A DNA stretch of 64,000 nucleotides from Umezawaea endophytica. GTDB taxonomy: Bacteria; Actinomycetota; Actinomycetes; Mycobacteriales; Pseudonocardiaceae. The stretch is taken from assembly GCF_025061645.1 (NCBI RefSeq), contig NZ_JANYMP010000016.1:1-64000 (forward strand), written 5' to 3'. Below are positions 34,563 to 42,700 of this stretch, piece by piece. The translations under genes and the position numbers were made by a program. The notes beneath the pieces are model-generated. The model did no database searches, had not been told where the DNA came from, and saw only the letters and a program-made list of their open reading frames with translations. How positions within the stretch are numbered: the first letter of the stretch is position 1; each line of letters opens with the position of its first letter.

Positions 34563-37500
34563 TCACCCCCGCGCGGCGTAGGACTCCAGGTGGGCGGCGG
34601 CCGTGGCGGCGCCGCCCGCGTCGTGGAACGCGGCCCGGACGCGGCCCGCCGCCGTCCGGTAGGCGGGGTCGTCCAGGACGGCGTCCAGCGCGGCGCCGAT
34701 GTGCCTCGCCTCCGCCAGCCCGAACCGCACCTGCACGCCCGCGCCGACGCCCTCCACCTGGGCGGCCACGATTGGCTGGTCGTCGCGGATCGGGGCGACG
34801 ACGAGCGGCAGCCCCTGGTTCAGCGCCTCGCAGACGGTGTTGTGGCCCGCGTGGCAGATCACCGCGTCCACCGACCCCAGCAGCTCCAACTGCGGGACCG
34901 CGGGCAGGACCAGCACGTCGTCGTCGGACGCGCCCACCTCGCCGGTCGGGTCGACCACCACGGCCTGCACGCGGGACGAGCGGGCCCGCACCGCCTCGAC
35001 CGCTTCCTTGAGGAACCGAGACCCGGCGCCCACGCTGATCGTGCCCAGGCTGATCAGCACCAGCGACCGGTGCGGGTCCAGCCGGTCCCACGGGAAGTCC
35101 ACGGCGGACGGTCGGGGGTGCAGCGACGGGCCCACGTAGGCGATGGGTTCACGTCGGGGGATCGGGCCGACCAGGTCCTCGGTCGTGTAGGCCAGCACGA
35201 GGTCCGGCGAGTACCTCAGGTCCGCCGACGGTCCGCCGTAAGCCTTGCGCAGCCCGGCGAACAGCCCCTGGAGCCAGTCGAGGACCTTCGGCAGCCCCGC
35301 CTCCATGTCGATCAGCTCGGCGGGCGTCGTGGCCGACGTCGCCCACGGCAGCCCGGCGGCCCCCGCGACCAGCGCGCCCGCCAGCGCCTGCTGGTCGGCC
35401 ACCACGACGTCCGGCGCGAACTCCTCCACCGCCGCCCGCACCCCCGGCACCATGGCGTGCGCCAGCGGTTCCAGGAACTCCTCCCACATGACCTTGATCG
35501 ACCGCATGCTGCGCACCTCGGGCCCGCGCTCGGTCCAGCGCTCGGCCGCCGGGGGCACCGCGCAGTCGAACACCACCGCGTCCGGGCCCAGCGCCGGGCG
35601 CAGCAGCGGCTCGTACCCTGCCCACGCGACGGTGTGGCCGCGCTCCACGAGCCGGGCGGCCACCCCGATCGTCGGGTTCACGTGACCGGTCATCGGCGGC
35701 ACCACGAACAGGAACCGGCGGGCCACCCCGTCCCCACCGGACGGGGCAGGCGGCCGGACCGCGAGCGGGTACGACGGCGGCGGCGCGAGGACCGGGTCGG
35801 CGTTGGCGCGCAACTGCGCCACGACCTCGTCCACCAGCGTCCCCACCCGCAGCGAGATGAGCTGGTCCAGGTCGAGGCCCCGGAGGAACGAGAACACGTC
35901 CACCCGGCCGCCGTAGAACGCGCCGAGCTGCCCCAGCAGCACCGGCAGGTCCGTGCCGATGCTCTCGAACTGGAGGTCGGTGTGCAGGTCGGTGTCGCGG
36001 GTGATCGACCCCGCGGGCACGCCGTAGTCGCCCAGCACGCGGACCAGGATCTCCGCGACTTCGCGGTGCACGACTTCGGGGTCCACGGTGGTGGGCATCA
36101 GGTCCTCCGGATGGGTGGGGGAAGTGGGTGTCGACGCGGTGAGGACCGGTCGACCGTCCTGGGGGTCGACGACGTGCCAGCGCCCCCGCACCGGGTCGCC
36201 GTCGATCCGGCTGGTGGTGGGCGGAGGACCGTGCGGCACCAGCCTGGTGATCCGCAGCACCCGGCCCGGTCGCACGCGCAGCACCGACCGGACGATGTTC
36301 TCCAGCGCCGCCAACGGGAGCGCGAGCGGCGGGGTCAGCGGGACGGTCCACAGGTCGGCGGGCGTCGGCTCGCGCACCACGGCGGTCCGGTCCACCGGGC
36401 CGGGGCCCTCGTGCCAGGTCGCGACCGGGATGACCGCGCCCAGCCAGCGGCCGGGCCCCGGAACGGCCGCCTCGCGCGCGGCGCGGACCGCGACCGGCGG
36501 GCCGTCGACCGCCAGCGGCTCGTAGCCGAGGCGGAGTTCGGCGACCGGGCCCAGTCCCGGCCGGTCGTACCGCACGTCCACCACCAGTCCACCGTCCACA
36601 GTGGACAACGTGGCGGTGCGCCGCAGCCCGAGCGCTCCCCCGTCCAGCCGGAGGCCCTCCAGGCACACCGCGATGTCGCCGATCCAGGCCACCGGCGGCT
36701 CGTCGCCCGCCGGGTGGACCCACACGGCGGACGCGAGCGCGTTCTCCAGCAGCACGCCCACCGGCACGGCCGAGTGGCCGGACACGGTGAAGTCGGTGAG
36801 CACGGGCGCGCTCGCGGCGTCGAACAGCACGTCGGCGACGAACTCGACGCCCGGCCGGAAGCCGACGGGCGTGCCGAGGTGGAAGATCCGCGGGTAGACG
36901 GCGGCGAACTCCGGCACCTCGCGGTGCAGCGGGAACCCGCGCACCTGCACGGGGTTCAGCGCGCTGCCGAGCGCGCCGAGGAACGTGACCTCGCCGTGGG
37001 TGGGGGCGAGCAGTTCCGCCGACCAGCGCCGGACGCCCTCCTCCGCGCCGATGGCGGTCATGTACCGGACGGCCGCGTCGTAGTTGGTGATCAGCCCCAT
37101 CCGCTCCCACGTCGGCCAGCACAGCGTGGTAACGGGGAACGGAGCGCGCGCGTCGGCCCAGAGCCCGAGCCTGGTCAGGCCGTCGTTGGCCGCCGCGTAG
37201 GCGATCTGGCCGACCATCCCGCCGAGCCGTCCGCTCATGGACCCGGTGTTGCAGAAGAACTTCAGCGGCCGGTCGCGCAGCGCGTCGAACAGGTGCGCGA
37301 AGCCGTCGACCTTGGTGGCCACGGTCTTCAGGACGTCGTCGTCCGACATCCTCGGGAGCCGGGTGGCCAGATCGACGCCCGCGTTGTGCACCACGCCGGT
37401 CAGCGCGGGCCCGAGCCGCGCCAGCAGCGCGTCGACCTGCGCGCGGTCGGTGAAGTCGCAGACCTCGTAGTCCAGGCGCAGCCCGTCGGCCCGCGCCGCG

Positions 37501-38387
37501 GCCACGTTGGCGGCGAGCACCCGCCGCTGGGCCATCCTGGTCGTCTCCGCGCGGACCGCGGCCAGCGTGCCCTCCGCGCTGGCCCTGATCCACAGGTCCC
37601 GCTGGTGCGCCTTGAACCCGTCGTCGTCCAGCGCGCCCCACGCGTCGTCCGGGCCGGGCAGCGGGTGCCTGCCCGTAACGACCACCCGGCAGCCGTGCGT
37701 CGCGGCCAGGGTCGTCGCGGCGGCGAACCCGATGCCCCGGCCGCCGCCGGAGACCAGCACGACGTCCGACGCGTCGAGGTCGACGGTCGGCTCCGCGCCG
37801 TCCTCACGGCGGGGCGCGAGGGTGTACCGGACGCCGCCGGAATAGCCGACCTCGTAGAGGCCCCACCGGTACAGCTCGCGCACCAGGATCGACGGCAGGT
37901 CCGCGACGTCGGCCGGGTCGACGTCCACGACCTTGGTGTTCAGGTTCGGCAGTTCCTGGTGCAGCGTCTTGGCCAGCCCGGCCCACAGCCCGCCCCACGG
38001 CCGGTCGCTCACGCCCCGGTACCCCATCCGGCCACCGAGGTAGGTGACGGCGACGTAGCAGGTCCTGGCGGCGTCGGTCTCCTCGGACCAGGCGTCGTAG
38101 CAGCCGCGGATCGCGCCGATCGTGCGCAGCAGGGCGGGCCACCAGTCGGCGGAGAACCCGGCGTCCAGGGTGAGGTCGACGATCCCGTCCGGCCGGTCGT
38201 CCGCGTCGCGCAGGTGCCCCTGGCCGACGAGCACCACGCCGTGCGAGACCAGTTCGGCCCCGACCGCCGCCAGCGTCTCGTCCGTGCCGCCGATCAGCAG
38301 GATCCGCTTGCCCGCCAGCGCTTCCGCGGGCGAGGGGTCCGGTGTGGACGTCCGGCGCGGATGCCAGGCGAACCGGCGGGTGCTCAC
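34563..38387 (-). CDS. PKS KR-DH-ACP fused to GT1-type glycosyltransferase, 1274 aa
   Basis: Residues 1-200 form a KR-like structural subdomain (GKRILLIGGTDE). An NADPH-binding ketoreductase follows (about 205-450; VVLVSGGGRGIGFAAATTL; catalytic Tyr in GQIAYAAAND). Next is a hotdog dehydratase-like region (475-760; TDFTVSGHSAVPVGVLLENA). The carrier domain (763-870) has its Ser in LQFESIGTD instead of the usual DSL. The glycosyltransferase (885-1274) has RRFLFVVPPMTGHVNPTIGV and the donor-site segment HAGHNTVCEALNQG, as in macrolide-type GT1 enzymes. GTG at 38387 overlaps the P450 stop (GTGA). An internal ATG at 36098 with its own GGAGG could also give a 511-aa ACP-GT. Predicted role: reduce, dehydrate and glycosylate a carrier-bound acyl chain. 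Confidence 0.85.
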   Translation of the reverse strand: MSTRRFAWHPRRTSTPDPSPAEALAGKRILLIGGTDETLAAVGAELVSHGVVLVGQGHLRDADDRPDGIVDLTLDAGFSADWWPALLRTIGAIRGCYDAWSEETDAARTCYVAVTYLGGRMGYRGVSDRPWGGLWAGLAKTLHQELPNLNTKVVDVDPADVADLPSILVRELYRWGLYEVGYSGGVRYTLAPRREDGAEPTVDLDASDVVLVSGGGRGIGFAAATTLAATHGCRVVVTGRHPLPGPDDAWGALDDDGFKAHQRDLWIRASAEGTLAAVRAETTRMAQRRVLAANVAAARADGLRLDYEVCDFTDRAQVDALLARLGPALTGVVHNAGVDLATRLPRMSDDDVLKTVATKVDGFAHLFDALRDRPLKFFCNTGSMSGRLGGMVGQIAYAAANDGLTRLGLWADARAPFPVTTLCWPTWERMGLITNYDAAVRYMTAIGAEEGVRRWSAELLAPTHGEVTFLGALGSALNPVQVRGFPLHREVPEFAAVYPRIFHLGTPVGFRPGVEFVADVLFDAASAPVLTDFTVSGHSAVPVGVLLENALASAVWVHPAGDEPPVAWIGDIAVCLEGLRLDGGALGLRRTATLSTVDGGLVVDVRYDRPGLGPVAELRLGYEPLAVDGPPVAVRAAREAAVPGPGRWLGAVIPVATWHEGPGPVDRTAVVREPTPADLWTVPLTPPLALPLAALENIVRSVLRVRPGRVLRITRLVPHGPPPTTSRIDGDPVRGRWHVVDPQDGRPVLTASTPTSPTHPEDLMPTTVDPEVVHREVAEILVRVLGDYGVPAGSITRDTDLHTDLQFESIGTDLPVLLGQLGAFYGGRVDVFSFLRGLDLDQLISLRVGTLVDEVVAQLRANADPVLAPPPSYPLAVRPPAPSGGDGVARRFLFVVPPMTGHVNPTIGVAARLVERGHTVAWAGYEPLLRPALGPDAVVFDCAVPPAAERWTERGPEVRSMRSIKVMWEEFLEPLAHAMVPGVRAAVEEFAPDVVVADQQALAGALVAGAAGLPWATSATTPAELIDMEAGLPKVLDWLQGLFAGLRKAYGGPSADLRYSPDLVLAYTTEDLVGPIPRREPIAYVGPSLHPRPSAVDFPWDRLDPHRSLVLISLGTISVGAGSRFLKEAVEAVRARSSRVQAVVVDPTGEVGASDDDVLVLPAVPQLELLGSVDAVICHAGHNTVCEALNQGLPLVVAPIRDDQPIVAAQVEGVGAGVQVRFGLAEARHIGAALDAVLDDPAYRTAAGRVRAAFHDAGGAATAAAHLESYAARG
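36096..36108 (-). promoter_or_regulatory. Internal Shine-Dalgarno and ATG inside the PKS-GT fusion gene
   Basis: On the minus strand, GGAGG (36108-36104) stands exactly 5 bases before ATG (36098-36096), in frame with the rest of the ORF. Translation from here would start MPTTVDPEVV, the first residues of the carrier domain. No stop separates it from the upstream KR-DH part, so both a fusion and a separate ACP-GT protein could be made. Confidence 0.6.
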
Positions 38388-39727
38388 GACGGCACGCGGG
38401 ACGCGGTCATCAGCACGTTCGGCATCGGGCGCAGCGACGCCTTCGGCCACATGCCGATCGGCCTGCCGGGCGTCGAATCCACCCGCACGCGCCCCACGAC
38501 GGTGGCGACGACGAGCTGGACCTCCATGAGCGCCGCCTCGAATCCGATGCACTTGCGGGCTCCGCCCCCGAACGGGTAGTACGCGTACTTCGGCCGGTCC
38601 GCGACCTGGTGCGCGGGGCAGAACCGCTGCGGATCGAACGCTTCCGGGTTCTCCCACAGGCTTCGGCTGTGCTGCGTCACGTAGGACGACAGCAGCACCG
38701 AACTGCCCGCCGGGACGTGGTAGCCGCCGATGGTGTCGTCGGCGACCACGTCACGGGGATAGGACCACACCGCCGGGTAGAGCCGCAACGACTCGGACAC
38801 GACCTGCTTCAGGTACGGGAGGTCCGCCAGGTCGTCGACGGTCGGCGTCCGTCCACCCAGGACCTCCGCCACCTCGGCTTCCAGCCGCCTGCGCACCTCC
38901 GGGTGCCGGGACAGGGCGTGCAGGGTCCAGACGATGCTGCACCCGGTGGTCTCGTGGCCCGCGAGGAACAGGGTCTTCAGCTCCGCCAGCACGGCCTCGC
39001 GCGGCCACGGATCGCCGTGCTCATCGCGGGCGGCGAGCAGCGCGGACACGACGGTGTGCTCCTCGACCTCACCGCGCACGTGCCGCTCCACCACCTCGTC
39101 CATCACGCGGTCGAGCGTGGCCCGGTGGCGGGTGGAGGTCCGCCGGTAGCGGGTCGGCACCCAGCGCGGCAGCAGTTGCGACACGGAACCGCTGCGCAAC
39201 ACCGCCTGCATGGCGAACAGGGTCGCGGGCTGGAGCTCGGCGGAGTACGGCCTCAGGTCGACGCCGAGGAACATCTTCCCGAACACGCCCATGGACAGCG
39301 TCATCACGTCGTCGGTCACGTCGACCACCTCGCCGCGGTCGGCCGCGCCTTCCCACCCGGCGACCAGGTCCTCGGCGCACTCCGTGATGGCGGGCGACTT
39401 CTCCACCAGCCGGGGCTTGTGGAAGAACGGCTGGCTGACCTGTCTGCGCTCGCGCCACTCCGCGCCGTCGGTGGTGAGCATCCCGCGGCCGAAGAACAGG
39501 TCGAAGTTGCCGTAGAACTTGCCCCGCACGTAGTTCTTCGCGTTGTCCTGGAGGATGTGCTTGACCGCGTCGGGATCGCTGACCAGGTGCACCACGAACG
39601 GGCCGAGCGAGATCCGCACGATCCCGCCGTGCTCCTGCTCCATCGCCGTCACGAACCCGATGGCGTCGCGGTCGAAGCGGCCGAGCTGGCTGCCTTTCGG
39701 GCCGGGCGCGATTACCTGGTCAGCCAC
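38384..39727 (-). CDS. Cytochrome P450, fatty-acid-hydroxylase-like
   Basis: The 447-aa P450 has the I-helix oxygen-activation motif LFLAGHETTG, the K-helix ESLRLYP and the heme-binding loop YPFGGGARKCIGFEAAL, all intact. The overall pattern (long form, AGHETT, PFGGGxRxCIG) resembles the CYP102/CYP4-like class that often hydroxylates fatty-acyl chains. There is no fused reductase, so ferredoxin partners must come from elsewhere. The GTG at 39727 has GAGGAG 8 bases upstream. It lies 21 bases after the large PKS gene and its stop overlaps the PKS-GT gene, placing it in the operon as a tailoring oxygenase. Confidence 0.9.
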   Translation of the reverse strand: MADQVIAPGPKGSQLGRFDRDAIGFVTAMEQEHGGIVRISLGPFVVHLVSDPDAVKHILQDNAKNYVRGKFYGNFDLFFGRGMLTTDGAEWRERRQVSQPFFHKPRLVEKSPAITECAEDLVAGWEGAADRGEVVDVTDDVMTLSMGVFGKMFLGVDLRPYSAELQPATLFAMQAVLRSGSVSQLLPRWVPTRYRRTSTRHRATLDRVMDEVVERHVRGEVEEHTVVSALLAARDEHGDPWPREAVLAELKTLFLAGHETTGCSIVWTLHALSRHPEVRRRLEAEVAEVLGGRTPTVDDLADLPYLKQVVSESLRLYPAVWSYPRDVVADDTIGGYHVPAGSSVLLSSYVTQHSRSLWENPEAFDPQRFCPAHQVADRPKYAYYPFGGGARKCIGFEAALMEVQLVVATVVGRVRVDSTPGRPIGMWPKASLRPMPNVLMTASRVPS

Positions 39728-39748
39728 CGGGGTTCTCCTCGTGGACGG

Positions 39749-42700
39749 TCACGCCTGCGTCAGCGCGGCGGTGAGCGGGTCGACGTGCCCGAGCGCGGTC
39801 GCCTCGACGTCGTGGATCTGGGCCACCACGCGGCCGTCGGCCGTGGTGGCGACGAACCGGTTGACCGGCGCGGACCGGCCGACGGTCGACTCGGCGGGCG
39901 TGGCGTACAGCTCCAGCCCGCCGTGCCGCACGACGAGGTCGTGGTCGTCGGCCCGCTGGTAGAGGTCGATGCGGCGGATGGACACGGGGACGGCCACCGG
40001 CAGCAGGCCGTCGACCGGGGCCAGCGCCTCGGTGCGGATCATGGCGTCGAGCAGCACGGCGGGGACGCCGTACCCGGACGGGCGCGTGGCGGTGGGCGCG
40101 AACCTCGCGCGCTTGCCCTGCGGGTGCCAGCGGGTGTCCGTGGTGGCCACGAACGGTCCGGTCAGCAGCACCGGCGAGGACGCCAGGTGGTACGGGTCGG
40201 GCAGGGCGACCTCGTCGTCCTGCGGCCACGCCTCCCAGTGCGGCGCGCGCGGGAACTCCCGTGCGAGGCGCACGACGACGCTGCTCAGCAGCCGGTCCTC
40301 GACCAGCGGGACACCGCCGGGCGACACGACGTCGACGGTGATCCGCACCCGCACCGTCGTCACGCCGTCGCCCTGCTCCAGCAGGCGCGCGGAGATCCGC
40401 TTCGGCCCGGCGGGCCGTGCCTGCACGAAGTGGTCGAACCGCAGGTCGGTGAAGCCGATGACCTCCTGGTCCGGCACGAGCCGCGCGGCGGCCTCGGCGG
40501 CGAGCGCGGTGACCCAGCTCGCGGGCACGGTGGGCGTGCCCCGGACCAGGTGGTGCGCGACGTCCGGGACGGACTCGGGGTCGAACTCGCGCACGACCTC
40601 GGTCGGCGGCCCCAGGTCCGCGGATTCGAGGTAGCCGGGGTACAGCTTCCGGCCGAGTTCCAGCTCCGCGTCGCCCATGTGCAGCACGAACGGGTGCCGG
40701 TTGGCCGCGTGCAGCTCGCGGACGAAGTGCCGGACGCCCTCGCTGATCGCCATGTGCGTGTACAGGCCGCCGCGCTTGAAGTACGAGCGGGCCAGCGCGT
40801 CCGCGCCGATGCCGACGCCGTCCCACAGGGTCCAGCCGACGGTGAACTCGTCGGTGCCGGACAGGGTGGCCGCGTGGTCGGCCGCCGAGGCGAGGAAGTC
40901 GTTGCCGGAGCCGTAGTCCAGCTCGCCCGCGAGGCCGAAGTGGCCGAGCAGCGAGCCGAAGTTGCACCACAGCGCGGGCGGCCGGGTCCTCAGCGCGCTC
41001 TTGAGGTTGCGGTAGCCGTCGACCTTGAGGTCGCGGATGGCGCGGAACTCGGCGAGGTCCTTGTCCGGGATCAGCGCGGACCGGTTGCGGCCCGCCGCGT
41101 TGATCACCAGGTCGATCCGGTCGTGCGCGGCGAGCACGGCGGCGACGGCGGCCTCCACCGACGCCGGGTCCGTCACGTCGCAGGTGAGGTAGGTGACCCG
41201 GTCCGCGCCGCAGTGCTCGACCATCTCGGCGATGTTGCGGTGCGCGGCGCGGGCGTCGACCATCCGGTCGAACTCGCGGTTGAGCCCGGCCACCAGCGCG
41301 CCGCGGCGGCCTGCCAGCTCGGCGCGGATGAAGTGGCTGCGCCCGGCGGCGAACTCCTCGTCGGTGCCCTCGAACACCTCGGGGCCGTAGCGGTCCAACG
41401 GGTTGCTGCCCAACAGGTACAGCCGCGGCCGGAACGTGCGCGCCAGCTCCTTGACGACCTCCGCGGTGATGCCGCGCGCGCCGCCGGTGGCCAGCACGAC
41501 GGAGTCCTCCGACAGCAGCGCGCCCGCCGGGTCGGGCAGGTCGACCGCCTCCGGCACGAGCACCAGCGTCTTGCGCACCGTGCCGCCCGCGGGGTCCGCG
41601 TCGAGCACCACGACCGGGTACAGCCGTTCGGCGGCGCTCTCCCGCTCGGTCCGGCGCACGGCCGCCGCCAGGTCCGAGCCCGCGGTGAACAGGCCGAACG
41701 TGTGGCAGCGCGGCAGCTCGTGGAAGGTGCACTTGACCAGCGCGGCGAACAGGCCGTGCGCCGGGTGGTCGCGGCCGTCAGGCCTGGCGCCGAGCAGCAA
41801 CGAGAGGAACGAGCTGTCGCCCGCGGCCAGCACGTCGTAGCGCTCCTGCACCACCAGGAACGCCGCCTCGTGCAGCGCGGTGAGCCGGTCGTCGCCCGCG
41901 AGCACGGCGGCCGAGGTCGACACCGCGCCGAGGTCGGCGACCAGCCGCAGGTGCCGCGCGGACGACCCGGAGAGCAGGCTGCGGACGGCGAGCGGGGTGC
42001 GTTCGGTCAGCTCGTGCCAGCCCGCGCGGGCCTCGCGCAGCGGCCGGGTGGAGATCACGACGGCGTGGTCCGGCACGTCGACCGAGGCGAGCAGGTCGGG
42101 GTCGTCGGTCAGCACGACCACGCCGGGCGGGAAGAACGGGATCTCGGGGCGGACGTCGCGCGCGGGCGCGGGCCGCAGTTCCGGCACGTACCGGCTGACC
42201 TCCGGGGGCGGGGCGTCCGGGTCGGTGAACTCCGGCGGCAGCAGACCGGCGGCCTTCTCCGCCACCGTCAGGTCCACGCGCACGCCGTCGCACACCACGC
42301 TCACCGGACCGGCGGGCCCGGTCAGCGCGCGGGCCAGCGCCACCGCCCCCGCCGCGCCCGTGTAGCGGGAGTACTCCGCCGCGTCGACGGTGCGGCGGGC
42401 GTCGCCGTGCGCGTCCACCGTCGCCAGCACGGGCAGGCCGTGGGCCGCCGCGGTCTCCTCGGTCGTCAGCGCGAACAGGAAGGCGCCTTCGGCGAGTGCT
42501 TCGCCGGGGCTCACCAGGTCGCCGAGCAGCGCCCGGTACTCGGGCAGCGCGTTGCCGTTGAACCCGCCCACCAGCGCGAAGTCCAGCTCCCCCGCCGCCA
42601 GGTAGCGGTGCGCCACGTCCAGCGCGCTCAGCGCGGAGGACAGGCCGGAGTCCAGGGTGATGTTGGGGCCGTTGAGGTCGAAGTAGTTGGCCGTCCTGGC

